DNA from: Prostheceraeus crozeri
Lineage: Eukaryota; Platyhelminthes; Polycladida; Euryleptidae
Reading direction: 5' to 3'
NCBI GenBank assembly: GCA_907163375.1
Contig: CAJQUW010003229.1
Coordinates: 1-64,000, forward strand
Length of the DNA stretch: 64,000 nucleotides
The position numbers and the translations under genes were made by a program. Positions 11,501-23,029 of this stretch are shown in pieces (within the stretch, counting starts at the first letter, position 1; each line of letters begins with the position of its first letter). The notes below the pieces were generated by a model. That model made no database searches, was not told the DNA's origin, and was given only the letters and a program-made list of their open reading frames with translations.

Positions 11501-13329
11501 AGTATCAGGATGGTCACCCCAAAACCTCTTACAAATGTAAATACAAATGTTCAATTGAAACTTCCATGGATTTCACTATAAATTATTGCATCGTTAGACA
11601 ACGATTACGTGTTTGAATTTTAAATGAAAATTAGAAAAAATGAGTTCGACTCGTCATTTATATTATATCATATCATATCCATATTCATATCTCATTATTC
11701 AGCAAAAGAATCCATCAAATTCAGCAAATAAGTCTTTGTATCATTCTAAAGTAAGGGCTACACTTGATATTCAATCCTTTAGTTCAATAATTATCACTAC
11801 TAATGATATGCGGTCGTATTTGCAACATCACATTCGATGAGCCCTCAAAAATCAATCATTCTTGTAGTTTTTAAAAATTCACTAGGATAAAACGAAAGCG
11901 CTGTGCTTTCTTTCTCTGAGACTGCCTGCAGTTGATATAAACATTGTGTCCGTCCGCATGAAGAAACTAATTTAATTAATGTAAATATTTCCGCCTCCCA
12001 TTCAGTCGCACCAACATGAAATAAGATTGACAATCTAAATTGAGCAAGAAGGGGATTCCCATTATTACAATTTCCGGAGCGAATCATTAATGACTTAGAT
12101 ACGATCGGTTACAGGTGATCTCGAGGTTAAAATAATTACTTCTCTGCTCAATGAAAAATAACCTGACTAAGTTCAATTATAGTTAATAACTCAGTAGCCT
12201 CATCACTTTGTTCATGGAGATGGTGGAATTTCCAAAATGATCCATTCATTCCTTTACATGACTGATAGTAAATCTGAAACTCCGTGTGTGAAACCTATTT
12301 AAATGAAAATCATCATCCTCTAGGAATTTCAGTTACAACTACATAAAATAAACTAAGATTAAGCCTACTGTGCAAAATATAACTGTAATGAATAAATTTG
12401 TAATGAACTTTGTAGAAAAGAAAAAAGAAAAAAATACATGTGAAACTACAGTATGGGTACTGAACTTGCTAGAATCGACTTACAACGTCTCACCTGGAAC
12501 TGCTCCATGAAGAAAATGAAATAAGGAACTAGACTTGTTATAAATGGACCAATTGGTGTCTAACTATTCATGAAATTTAATCTATCTCTCAAGAGGACCG
12601 GTCTGTGTCCCATCATATCTAGCCTTTTTCCGCAAACAATTATGACAAGCGTAATCTGAATACGACGGAAGATGCCATCAATCACCTATTTCACTGCAGA
12701 TGGGAAAGGAGATAATTATTCACGTTGTTACCTAACTTAATATAGAAAATAGGCTAACAAGGAAATTATCAAAGTGTAGATCGTGCTAACAATTAAAATA
12801 CAGAAAAAAAGGAAAGTGATGGGTAATAAATTCTGAAAGATTAACTGCTGAAATTGATTAGTGAAGTACGACTGTAATGAAATATTGAAATTGTAACAAA
12901 AGAAAAAAAATAATAATAAGGAAAAAATTGAATGAAAGATAAATAAAATTAAAAAAGGAAGGAAATAATCAGCACAAATGAAAATTATTAGGTAAAAATC
13001 AAAATCTGAATAAATAAATAAAATTTATAGTCACAAGAAACTAGTGTAAAATAAATGAGTAGACTCAGCTTCACAAGTATTCTCAAGGACATATTGGATG
13101 GCGTCATGTATTCAGTACTGAAGCCTTCTCGGTGAATTTGAATTGCGGATTGATGCGGTCTGAACCTCATACCTCTGGACCGCTGATGCAAAGGATTTTT
13201 TAAACAAATCAGCACGAAATAATGACTACAGGACATATGCCAGTAAAGAAAACCATTACCATCATAAAACCATCATAAGCGCAAAAACATATAGTGTATA
13301 AAATATAACTCGATTTAATGCTTTTGAAA
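11501..13329. other. Non-coding stretch
   Basis: AT-rich with A-rich tracts near 12,400 and 12,890-13,000. Small open frames at 11,640, 11,845 and 12,988 have no recognisable features. No 3' LTR for the neighbouring Gypsy copy was found here. Confidence 0.4.
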
Positions 13330-14282
13330 TGATTAATGAGTCTTGCTGCCGAGGTTCATGAAAGACGCGGCAAACAATCTGCAATTACATTGTCTTTCCC
13401 TTTAATATGATTGATTACTAAATCATAATCTTGGAGCATCAAACTCCAACGCATAAGACTTCGATTTTTTGTATTTCATTTTCTGCAAGAAAGCTAGAAG
13501 ATTGTAATCACTAAAAACACAAAACGTCAAATAGGACGAATTAACATAAAAAGAGAAGTGCTGTTAAGAAACGATGATCACAAAGCACTCCTTTTCAATT
13601 GTTGAATAATTTTTTTGATGACGATTTAATTTCTTTGAAAAGAAGCAAACAGGATGATCGACACCATCATCACCTTCCTGCAACAAAACGCTACCAATGG
13701 CGATGTCACTTGCATCGACAGCAATCTAGAATGATATCTGAAAATTTGGAGCAGCCAAGATTGGTTCATGGCACAAAATAGTCCTAATTTTCTCGAATGC
13801 CTGAAGATGAAGATGTCCACTCAAATTTTACTTTGTTCGACAAGAGGCGTGTCAAAGGAGCTGAGAAATGCCTGAGAAATTTGGGCAAAATTTTCGGTAA
13901 TAACCCACCATTCCAAGAAATCGCAACAGCTGCTTCTTGTCCATGGGAGTAGGGAAAATCAAAATATTACATCAACCTTAGCATCCACTGGTTTCACTTT
14001 ACGACTTCACCAACGACATGACCCAGATATACTAAAGTTGCACAGGCAAGTTCACTCTTTTTCAAATTAATGGTCAACTTTGCATCTCTCAGTTTCTCAA
14101 ATAACAGCTTTATAGTTTCAACGTGACTTGACCACGATTTATTGTAAATCACAATGTCGTCTATATACGCTTCGCAGTTAGGAATATCGCGAATAATGCC
14201 ATTCATCAAGCGTTGAAAGGTGGCAGGAGAATTCTTCATTCCGAATGGCATGATACTATACTGATATAAACCACTCGAAGTT
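13330..14282 (-). pseudogene. pol: Gypsy-2 reverse transcriptase (C-terminal part) and RNase H
   Basis: The frame at 13,994-14,251 reads MPFGMKNSPATFQRLMNG and contains the catalytic YIDD box in CEAYIDDIVIYNKS, followed by LKKSELACATLVYLGHVVG of the RT thumb. Below it, in broken frames, are RNase H traces: LSMQVTSP-type and AVDAS-like sequence in another frame, KNYSTIEKECF, and a final KSKSYALEFDAP segment around 13,440. The N-terminal half of RT is absent, because the upstream DNA is integrase sequence. RT plus RNase H would copy the element RNA into cDNA. Stops and shifts make it dead. Confidence 0.75.
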
Positions 14283-14891
14283 ACAAAAGTGGATATTTCT
14301 TTAGCGCGTTGCCAGACTTAGTACAAGGAAGAGGTCCGACACAATCAATCAACACGTGACTAAATGCTTCATCTATCACCGGAATTGATTTTACAGGAGC
14401 TTTTGGAATAGTTTGATTCGGCTTACCAACTAGTTGGCAAGTATGACAAGACTTGAAAATTTTGAAATGTCGGTTATCATTCCACTAAAAATGATTTGAA
14501 ATCTTATGATACGTTTTATTTACCCCCAGATGACCAGTCATGAGCCAGTTTCAGAACTTCATGATGATAGCGACTAGGGTGTGACTATTTGGTGTTTTGT
14601 GAAACATTCATTATTAGACGGGACATGTGAAGGTCTCCACTTCCGCATCAAGATACCGTTTCTTAAGTAATAACAAACAGGAAGTTGCGATAACTCATTT
14701 TCGGAAACCACTTGATGCAGTAATTTTTCTGTCTGGATCATTCCGTTGTTCGGTAAATAAATCATTCTCGCCAAGATCGAATTGTCTAAAACAGACAAAT
14801 CAGGTTTTTCCGCAAAGAGAACAGTATCTGTCAAATCAATTTCATCATTAGTATCTAGATTATGCTTCTTGCTCATTGAGTGACTGCACAC
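14283..14891 (-). pseudogene. Gypsy-2 RNase H-integrase linker and integrase start, misplaced
   Basis: The 105-residue frame 14,574-14,891 ends with LPVCYYLRNGILMRKWRPSH, typical of the spacer before the integrase zinc domain of Gypsy elements. In other frames between 14,283 and 14,570 are a partial zinc region and then FSHVLIDCVGPLPCTKSGN, the beginning of the integrase catalytic core with its first aspartate. The sequence then switches within a few bases to RT (SSGLYQYSIMPFG). Integrase thus precedes RT here. A template switch during reverse transcription or a deletion between two copies would explain it. Confidence 0.65.
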
Positions 14892-14910
14892 GATGGAGAT
14901 ACAAACCAGA

Positions 14911-15435
14911 TTAATCTTGAGCCTTTAAATCAGAAGAGATTTCAAGGCATGGTATACTTGAAACAATAGGGTTTTCATTTACATGAACTTTACTACCAAC
15001 AAGGTCATTATCCAACACCAAATGAATATTATCATATGGTAATGATTCTGAACCAACAGTCCCTACAGTAATAATTCTGGTAAGAAGTTGAGATGACAAA
15101 TAAACTTTATGTAAAGGAACTGATGACCAAGCTGGAGCATTGACCCCTTTAATGAAAACTGTTTTACCAGTAAACGTTTTATCAGAAAATGGCAAAGCAT
15201 CATCCAAAAGCAGAGACTGAATTGCGCCACTGTCGCGAAGAAGCTTGATAGAAGTGGAATTTGAACCACTCTCGAAAGAAAATCGCGCATCATGAGTAAA
15301 AGGCTGATACAGCTCACTTACTGATTTTTCATCAGAAAAAATATCATTACATGCTTCGTCAATGATCTCAGAATCTTTGTCAGTAGCACTTAAAATCCGA
15401 TCAGGCAAGATTGCATCAGAAGTACATGACATCAC
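14911..15435 (-). pseudogene. Gypsy-2 aspartic protease region
   Basis: The open frame of 174 residues contains LLRDSGAIQSLLLDDAL, with the DSGA variant of the retroviral-type aspartic protease DT/SG motif, about residue 66-80, and downstream hydrophobic beta-strand-like segments. It overlaps the gag end by 20 bases in another frame. It would mature the Gag-Pol polyprotein. Confidence 0.7.
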
Positions 15436-16562
15436 TGACAGGTTTTGAACTCTTTTTCAGCTTAAAACAATCAGCTATTAAATGGCCTTCACGCTTACAA
15501 TAATTGCACGTTTTTCGAGGAAAAATGTTTCTGTTGCCAATGTTTTTATCATTGGGTTGACTCAATGTCTTATTTTCCGCACTGCTTCGGATAGACTGAG
15601 ACTTAAATTCAAAAGATTTTCCCCTGTGTGGGTATTTGCTTGCGGCATCAGAGATATGAGTAAGGGTATAATCGTCTGCTAAGCGGGCAGCAGACTCCAA
15701 ACAATCGATTCGTTGTTCTTCAATGAAAGTACGCAAGTCACTATTAATATAGTAGTTAAATTCTTCAAGTAGCATCATTTGTCTCAAACTTTCAAAGTCG
15801 CTATCAATTTTCTTAGAGAAAATCCATCTCTGAAAAAGCTGTTCTTTCACTCTAGCAAATTCAACGTACGTTTGCTCATTTCTTTTCTTTAAATTTCTAA
15901 ACTTTTGGCGATATGCCTCTGGAATTAACTTATACACTCTTAAAATCTGTTCTTTCACAAAATCATAATCAGATGCCTGATCAACAGATAATTGAATGTA
16001 TAATTCTCGAGCCTTCCCTGTAAGAGCACTGTGTAAAAGTATAACCCAGTGTTGCTTTGGCCAATGAAAATTTGATGCAATTTTTTCAAAATGTCAACAT
16101 CAAACAGATTCATGAAATGGCGGTACAAATCTTATGAATTTAGTGACATCAAAGCGACTTTCCTGTTCACGTAATTCGCTGTCTTTTGACAAAATTGAGT
16201 TCACTTCTAATTTTTTCATTTCGAGTTCATGGTTTAAACGCATTTTCTCTTGCTGTATTTCCATTTCCTTAAAAGTACGTCGAAGTTTCATCATTTCTAA
16301 ATCATTTTCAGATTCATTTTTAATATCAGAAATTGCATCATCAAAAATGCCATTAGCTACGAGATGCGACCTCAAAAGATTCCTTAACTGAGACTTTCTC
16401 AAATTTTGTTTTGCATTTATATTCAAATGCTTTGCCAAACAAAATAAATATATCTTTTGAACGAAGATTCATTAAAACCTTTTCACTAGGACTAGACATA
16501 TAATATTCTGGATCAAAATCAGACATACTGATAATATAAGTAGGTACAATTTTGCACAGCAA
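15416..16562 (-). pseudogene. gag: Gypsy-2 gag with CCHC zinc knuckle
   Basis: Three frames make up a Gag. The N-terminal part (16,353-16,562 and 16,100-16,438) has KHLNINAKQNLRKSQLRNLL and a Met/Lys/Glu-rich helix. The C-terminal part (15,416-15,958) is helical with RKFRNLKKRNEQTYVEFARV and ends in one zinc knuckle, CNYCKREGHLIADC. The breaks between frames are frameshifts. The gene order next to the primer-binding-like site agrees with an LTR element. Confidence 0.75.
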
Positions 16563-16666
16563 ACACAGAATGTAATGAAACTAGATGTGAATCAAAGTGA
16601 TAGGTAGTGAAAAACCGTAGTAATAAATCTGAAGTTAGATGTAATGTTCTGCGAATAATGATCGAA

Positions 16667-16680
16667 CGGCTGAGCCCCCA
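16667..16680 (-). promoter_or_regulatory. Primer-binding-like site of Gypsy-2
   Basis: TGGGGGCTCAGCCG follows the presumed LTR end (GTAACA) by a few bases. TGG at the start is what pairing with a tRNA CCA end needs. The matching tRNA was not identified. Confidence 0.5.
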
Positions 16681-16685
16681 ATTTA

Positions 16686-16994
16686 TGTTACGTGTAAATA
16701 TGTGTTTAGAAGGAAAAACAAACACACGACAACATAAAGAAATATTTAATTAAGCTACTTAAAAACTCTGCGATCAATTAAGTGTAAAAGTAGACAATAA
16801 AAATGTAATTTACATCATCAAAAACTTCGGATCAGGATTAGAGCAGGAAATACCGACAGAACAGATCTTGACAGCGAGCTTAACCATCTTAAAATTCAAA
16901 TCTCCAAGCCATTACTTGAATAATATAGAATTCATAAGCATAGGTCTACATGTACATCCATTAGTCATCAAGACATGGCAAGCTTAAAATAACA
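16686..16994 (-). repeat. Putative 5' LTR of Gypsy-2
   Basis: On the minus strand the segment begins TGTTAT and ends GTAACA, giving TG...CA ends, and sits directly before the primer-binding-like site. It has no second copy in the window, so the outer limit is tentative. Confidence 0.45.
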
Positions 16995-17021
16995 TACATA
17001 ACATACACGTAGAAGCATAGA

Positions 17022-17651
17022 TTTGAACACGCAATCTCCAGTAAAAAGGGAGGATTCATCTCATTGAGACATAATGAAATCACAGACTTCACTGCTGGGT
17101 TGTTAAGTGAATGCTACAAGTGCTCCAGGGTAGAGCCTTGCTTAACTCCACTAACAGGAGAATCATTCCCGAAAAGCACTGTTATCAGCGATGAAGCTTG
17201 TGTTGACATAGCAGCCAGGGGTGTCTTGATCGAGGGACAAATGGCATATTTCGATGTGAGGGTGCTTAACCCGCTAGGCAAGACTAACCTTGATTTCGAA
17301 CTTTCCCCTGCTCATCGGCAGCATGAAGAATCAAAGAAGCGATCATATAACGAAAGAATATGCTTAGTAGATCAAGGCTCTTTTACTCCGTTGGTCTTTT
17401 CATGTACCGGTGGTATGGCGAAAGAATGTCGCGCATTCTACAAAAGTCTATCCGAAAAATTATCTGAAAAAAGGAATGTCGAGTACAGCAAGACCATCAG
17501 CTGGGTGAGGACTAGACTGTCCTTTCATCTGTTGCGTTCTTGTCTTTTATGTTTACTTGGATCTATGTCACTCTATTTCAACGACGATTCACAAAATGTT
17601 GATATCGAATTTGTGTGTCGGGAAGCCGACTTTAGAAAAATTGATTGTTAG
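17022..17651 (+). pseudogene. Retroelement-associated nuclease-like domain (3' end of an element)
   Basis: An open frame of about 205 residues, extending a little upstream of the first ATG, begins KKGGFISLRHNEITDFTAG and contains DEACVDIAARG then YFDVRVLNP, followed by HRQHEESKKRSYNERI, FTPLVFSCTGGM and a C-terminal VRTRLSFHLLRSCLLCL helix. The order D...(F)DVRV...K is reminiscent of PD-(D/E)XK nucleases. Similar domains occur as C-terminal parts of retroelement polyproteins in many invertebrates, from general knowledge; which element class this one belonged to is not clear. It abuts the Gypsy-2 LTR and is probably a separate, 5'-truncated insertion. The frame itself is undamaged. Confidence 0.5.
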
Positions 17652-17929
17652 GTGTTCTAAAATTTTTGACTCTTAATTGACTTTTCGTAATGGTCTTTAG
17701 CACGTGTCTTATACTACTGATGGATGATATGCATGTATTACTTACTGTACCTTTACTGACACTCTTACTGAAATATAGATACATTCACCTTGTTTAAAAA
17801 AAAGGCATAGAGTTCTTGCACATGACTTACATGCATGCAACAATAATAACAAACTCGTCAAAGAAACATAGTTTGTTAAAAAAAAATCTCATCGGCGTCA
17901 ATCCGATGGAATTCCCTGCACATGGTTAC

Positions 17930-18140
17930 TCTCGCGACTTTATCATCAGCGAACAAAAGGTTGTCTATGTGGTTTCATCTTCAAATCGTCCCGCAACACG
18001 TTCCGAACCGCAGAGAAAGAAGTCTCAGCAATTGCATCTGCTTGCCGGATCGACGTAGAAGGATCTTCTTCGAAGATGTCCTAAATTTTGTCGATCTTGT
18101 CGTCAGAGTGGCGAGGTCTACTACATCGTGGTGCGTCCAA
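17930..18140 (-). pseudogene. Tc1/mariner-like transposase HTH remnant
   Basis: On the minus strand a frame with one stop reads HSDDKIDKI, DIFEEDPSTSIRQADAIAE and NVLRDDLKMKPHRQPFV, which matches the helix-turn-helix region of arthropod-type mariner/Tc transposases (EEDP-S-T-R-x pattern, then L-x-D-L-K-P). The catalytic part is not found on either side. Confidence 0.5.
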
Positions 18141-18147
18141 AACTGAA

Positions 18148-18935
18148 TGAACCAGTCTCTTAGAAATTATGTCACTGAATCAAACCATAAGAAGAACGAC
18201 TCCCCTCCTCCCCTGTGCTAATATGGCCTTCGACAGTCACCATCCTGTTGTGTTTTGACAACAACGGTCTGCATTTTTAAATTGTTAAGTTGACGATGTT
18301 TGAGCTTTCAATCGATAATCAGATTTATGAGTTAAGATATCTATGAGTTCTGTCATTTAGCAATGGTGTGATGTCATACACAATGAAACAAATTATTTAA
18401 ATTCTTTCCAGTGACGCACATCAATTTGAATGTTGAATTCTCATGTTAGAATAGAGTGAAGAAACGTTATACTAGATTTCGTAGTCGAGGTCAAAGAACC
18501 TAATTAATATACTCAATCTGTCATTTTTGATTTGTGACAATAGTCTTCCAATTAACAACGCGTATACATGATAATCAATATACCATATAAAACTTTGGAG
18601 CCTCAGGTACATTTTGGTGTAAAATAATTGGCGATCCGATAAATGTAGCGTCCGTGACAATCAATCATTGGTATGTAATCAATGTACCAGGTAAGGACTT
18701 TAAAATCACCCTGTACATCCATCGTAGCGTGAGAGTGTCCTACAAATTTCCAAAGCGAGCAAGTTATTATGCAGGTTAGCACTGTTCTGGTTGAAATCGG
18801 ATCTGTTTATGGTTATTTTCCATTACGCATTATGAAGCATCAATCATTACTCCTTATGCTTCATGTGTTAGATTGCAGAATAGTGCGTCAAAACACGGGA
18901 TTTGACTAAAAGAAAATTTAACAGACGGAAAATAA
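18148..18935. other. Non-coding stretch
   Basis: Nothing recognised. Confidence 0.4.
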
Positions 18936-19010
18936 ATGTGCGTCAGGGTGGATTTGAACCACCGACGTGTGGCATTGTAAGCCAACGCTCTACAAACTGG
19001 GATATTGATG
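18936..19010 (-). repeat. tRNA-like sequence (pseudo-tRNA or SINE head)
   Basis: The minus strand contains AGTTTGTAGAGCG (A-box/D-arm-like), a TGGC-TTACAAT-GCCA anticodon-arm-like hairpin and GGTGG-TTCAAAT-CCACC, a perfect T-arm with B-box. A matching 5' acceptor half for the 3' TGACGCA is not present, so it is not an intact tRNA gene. Confidence 0.5.
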
Positions 19011-19438
19011 AGCAACAGCGTGACATAAGTCCTCAATTGATGAATCTGCGTAATCTAATCCGATTGCTTCATTCCAAAAGACAACATAGCATTAACCGTC
19101 GAGCCAAACTGCTAATACCAAACTACTAATCACTAATTCAACACCAGCATTATGCTTTGAAATACACCCATGTTTTACATTTTTCCATAATTTTATTTTT
19201 TTTAACTGACATAATTATTTTTTGCTAATTGATATTAAGTATGGGATTTAGAATTCAAGAAAACGAATATCTAGTGGTTCCATGTGCTGCATGATCTGCT
19301 AATCTGAGCGATTTCTTTGTATCAACTATCATTTTACCCAGTGTTGATAAAGAACGAGAATTCGTGTTTGTCAATCTACACAGAAGATAATTATGAGTGC
19401 ATGTAACATTGCAAGGATTGAAATGCCTGCGTACTTAT
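19011..19438. other. Non-coding stretch
   Basis: Nothing recognised; AT-rich tract near 19,190-19,230. Confidence 0.4.
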
Positions 19439-19741
19439 ACAGGGTGCGGTATAAAAAAATGACTAAATTTAGCGTAATTACTTTTTAATTATCCAGCAGA
19501 AATTAACAAATGAAGTCTTATTTTGAAGACAGGACACATCTTCATTACCATAATCAACATTCTAATGGTTGCATTTGAGAATGAGAGTGCAATGTACATG
19601 CAAAGCAGAAGAACTCGAAATGTTGATTAGGATAGTAAAGATGCTTATTGTCTTCAAAATGACATTATTTGTTAAATTCCGTTGGATTATTAAAAGCTAC
19701 TTTAAAATTTAGTTAGTTACGTTCATTATGCCGCACCCTGT
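19439..19741. mobile_element. Foldback MITE with CAGGGTGCGG ends
   Basis: ACAGGGTGCGGTATAA at the left and TTATGCCGCACCCTGT at the right are inverted copies, and the inverted similarity continues for about 130 bases on each side, so almost the whole 300-base unit is an imperfect palindrome with a short central loop. It has no coding capacity. No clear target duplication; a TA at the left edge only. Confidence 0.75.
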
Positions 19742-20985
19742 GATAATGCCTATTTTATAACGCATGACACATGCGTTATACAATTTGCAATAAAGAAGTT
19801 AGAGTGTAAATGCACCATACAATTGACCTTGAAAATGAAAATCATGCTACATTTAGGTAAGACTGATGATGTTCTTAATTTCTTTGCAGACGTACGTTGT
19901 CTGTCGTGCACTCTCTTGCTCTTTTAAGCGTCTTGAATGTTTTTCTTTTTATCTATTTCTGTGGAAACCTGCATTCAAACGACGATGCTGTGAGATACTT
20001 GCTGATAGACTCGCGATCAAATTCATTCCATGTATGTACGGAAGAGCACGTTGCTTATTTTCAATTGCCTACCTCGTGGCTCGTCGAAATATCATCGATT
20101 CCTTGCATTTCAGACATTTTCAGGTTTAGAGATTCCTTATTCCTTAATAAAAAGCTCTTCTTTGATTTCAGGTACAGCCTCTCTAAGTAATTTCTATATC
20201 TCTGTCATTTACAGTAGCAAAATGCACTACGCTGAATCAGCAGCTGTTTGGAAATTTCTAGAAATTCAGCGAATTGGATATGAGGCATGTTTCAAACCTG
20301 ATATGATTCATTTTATGCAGTTGGATATTTCTGTTAGACTCAAAATGAGTTTTTGTTACTCCAAACTAAGTTAGAGAGAAACTTTCTATCGTCACTGATG
20401 TGATTTGAATTTGCTTGGTTCATTTGATTTTTGTAAACCTCATTCTATATTTCACTTCTTATCTGGCTCCGATCAATCTGTGGACAATAAAAATATCAAC
20501 ATCAATGAATTGTCTAGTTATTCAGAAAATTCAGGAAAGATTTTAGACAATTCTGTAAGGAGGGGTTTAGGAAGCATCGCATAATCAAACGGCAATGGAT
20601 TTGGGAAGCTGCTGCCCTACCATGTCCGGGTAACCGATTTTAAACGCTGATGATTTGCGAAAAATTATATGGTCTTGAGAATTTGATTCGATGAGAGAGA
20701 GCTTTGATTGCATTGGGAGGGGTTCGTCGGGTTCTGGGCATGACGATAAACTCCGTCATGTTTTGAGAAGTAGCACCTTACCCCAGCATACGGTCCAGTG
20801 GAAACGAATGTGCCCTTACTGGTAGAAATGTCCTCCAAAAATGTGAAGTCCTGACCTAGTGTGGTCTTAGGTCCTGCCTGTGGTCCTCAGCCTAGCCAGC
20901 ACACAGGAGAATAGAAGGAAAACTGACTTCGAACTACCTACTGCATTGCAGGTCTTGCTTCGCCAAGCAAAAAAGCAATTTTTTG
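19742..20985. other. Non-coding stretch
   Basis: Three overlapping open frames lie at 19,866-20,374 but none has recognisable features and they shadow one another. Nothing is annotated. Confidence 0.4.
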
Positions 20986-21350
20986 GCGACTCTGAATGTC
21001 GACTAAGGCGACTAAATGTCAGGAAAGAGTGGAGAAGTAGTGGACTTTATGAATGCAGAATACAATGTGTGAAAGGGACGAAGTGGAAGGGAGATAGAGC
21101 AAGAATCATAATTGAAAATTATAAGATGCTGCATTCAGGCGGTGATGGGAAGGCAAGTGGAGTAGGTATAGTGATGGAGAGCTAAAGAAGTGATGTGAGT
21201 CGAAAAGGGGATGGAAGAACTTTGATGGTGTGGTAAGTCATTGAAGAGACGAAATTGTGTGTAATGACAATCTACACCCCAGATAATGTGCTTTCTCCAA
21301 TATACGGTACTGCATTTAGTGCATATGAAGTCTCTGCATCGCACAACCAT
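20986..21350 (+). pseudogene. Non-LTR retrotransposon endonuclease fragment
   Basis: The frame contains ECRIQCVKGTKWKGDRA and NYKMLHSGGDGKASGVGIV, which correspond to the TKWKG and G-x-GVGI blocks of the apurinic-like endonuclease domain of LINEs, followed after a stop by VMTIYTPDN, the next conserved strand (YAP/YTP). The catalytic E of the QET-like block is missing (VKGTKW) and stops interrupt it. No RT follows. A short, dead fragment. Confidence 0.55.
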
Positions 21351-21940
21351 ACAATTTTGATCCCATTTTTGGCCGGTTTAGATTTCATATAAACTCCATG
21401 AAACTAGCAACTGTTCATCGATCGAAAGATTCTCATAAAGGACGAAGAATTGCTGGAGCTTTTCAACAAACGTTTTCCATACATCCCGAACACAGAGAGT
21501 CGTTTGAATCGCGTCGGGTTCTGTCATCAAATCTGAAAAATCTCTTTATGAATAAAAACCAATCTCAAGACATTACTGCTCTCAAGACAGGTTGACCGTC
21601 TCTCTCAGACCAGAATGAAAGTGCATTCCGATAATTTGATTTAAGAGTACCACCAATCACTGGAGTCCAATAAAGGCTGTTGTGACTTCACTTATTAACT
21701 TTCTTGCTCACAAACTTTCTTCATTTGATAACACATGATCTCGTTGTTTAAATGTATAAATTAATCAATAATTTTTTAATATCAGCTGTTGCTTAGATGT
21801 TTTGGATTCGAATCTAAATTCCATACTTTTTGATTCCAGATATCTATTTTCGAAAAGTATACAGCTTATGTACAGATAACGGTTGTAAGTGCAATATACT
21901 TGATGGTTTATACAACACGTACATAATTATTTTTTATTAT
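21351..21940. other. Non-coding stretch, probably includes the 5' LTR of Gypsy-1
   Basis: The segment leads up to the primer-binding-like site of Gypsy-1, so an LTR should lie here. Its 3' end (ATATTACA near 21,957) is plausible, its 5' start could not be fixed because no second copy is present. An unassigned open frame lies at 21,398-21,595. Confidence 0.35.
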
Positions 21941-21957
21941 AATATCAAGGATATTAC

Positions 21958-21975
21958 ACTTGGCGACGAGGTGAA
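21958..21975 (+). promoter_or_regulatory. Primer-binding-like site of Gypsy-1
   Basis: TTGGCGACGAGGTG follows a TTACA LTR-like end, the arrangement seen at the start of many Gypsy elements. Confidence 0.5.
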
Positions 21976-22077
21976 ACCGAATCAACTCATTATTTCAAGG
22001 AAACATCAAATTTGAGGAATCTGATTGATAAGTATAACTTTTTACTCTTAAATAATTTCAGAAATTAAACATTTTCT

Positions 22078-22822
22078 ATGGCAGCTCCTGTTCAAAGAAT
22101 TGAGCCTTGATGTAAACAATGCGACTTCAATATTTGGTTTCGTAAATTTGAGATGTTATCAAGAATGGCAAAGATAGAAGAAACTGCTAAGTTGATTTTC
22201 TAATGACCAATTTAGACAAAACGATTTTTCAAGCAGTCATAGGTACATCATGATATAGTAGAATTTTTGCGCGACCGCAACTCATCTCAAGATAAATTTC
22301 TCAGTAGGATTGAATTTTTTACGATTTCACACACCGGTTCATTTGATACGCATCAAAATTACAAATGCTATATGAGAATTTTGATCCTACTAGTATCAGA
22401 GAGGAAACTTTGAATGTCAACTTTCCAAAATCTCTCAGTCCTGAACTGTGCATTCGTCGACCAAAAAGTTTGAGTGAATGCGTTCAGATATGCAATTCCT
22501 TGGTATTAAGTAGTTCATCACTATGCACAGCTGCTATTTCGCAATCTAAGAAGGTTCCTGAGAGTGACAAAACTACTAACAGTCAAAGGAAATGCTTCAG
22601 ATGTGGTTCAAATAGCCATATTGCTTCTGACTCCAAATGTCCGGCTCGAAATGCTACATGCAATTCGTGCAAGAAGACAGGTCACTTTTCGACTGTATGT
22701 AATTCCAAAAATCGTAATCTTAACATCTCCGGTAGGACTAATTTACAAAAGAATTTCACAGTAGACATGAATGACCTGCATAGTGATTCTGGAGCACAAG
22801 TTAACTCAAGTACTCACCAGTG
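22078..22822 (+). pseudogene. gag: Gypsy-1 gag with two CCHC zinc knuckles
   Basis: Decayed frames from MAAPVQRIEP at 22,078 lead to an open frame from 22,365 to 22,822. It has LNVNFPKSLSPELCIRRPKS, then two zinc knuckles: CFRCGSNSHIASDSKC and CNSCKKTGHFSTVC. The N-terminal half has several frameshifts. It would be the RNA-binding structural protein of the element. Confidence 0.75.
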
Positions 22823-23029
22823 AATAAGCCATACATAACCATTGCGATCAGTACTGATTTCGCAAGTGTAAACTTGTCTTTATTCGTAGATACAGGTTCG
22901 GATGTATCGAATCTACCGTTTTCATACTATTCACAGTATTTTAATTCTCCTCTGGAATCATTCAGAAATGCTAGATTAAGAAATTTCAATCAATCTGACA
23001 TTTCGGTAATCGGTGTTCTGACTAATGTC
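22820..23029 (+). pseudogene. Gypsy-1 aspartic protease, 5' part
   Basis: The frame from 22,820 has NLSLFVDTGSDVSNLPFSYY, with the DTGS catalytic box of retroviral-type proteases. It is cut by the Polinton A insertion at 23,029. The second half, with FPICDVDISVIGVDAISKL, continues at 57,158. Confidence 0.8.
23023..23029. repeat. Target site duplication of Polinton A, left copy
   Basis: TAATGTC, repeated at 57,158-57,164. Six bases (AATGTC or TAATGT) are expected; the extra base may be chance or part of the end. Confidence 0.8.

Larger units (their letters stand above)
13330..16994 (-). mobile_element. Gypsy-2: rearranged Ty3/Gypsy LTR retrotransposon remnant
   Basis: On the minus strand one finds, in order, a putative 5' LTR (16,686-16,994), a primer-binding-like site TGGGGGCTCAGCCG (16,667-16,680), gag, protease, an integrase-region fragment, then RT and RNase H. 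The normal Gypsy order places integrase last, so this copy is internally rearranged. No second LTR was found, so the 3' end is missing. All coding parts have frameshifts or stops. Confidence 0.75.

Noticed and set aside
18936-19010. Functional tRNA gene
   Set aside because: The T-arm and anticodon-like arm are good but no matching acceptor stem exists.
19866-20374. Protein-coding gene from overlapping frames
   Set aside because: Three frames overlap on one strand with similar length and none has motifs or composition that stands out.
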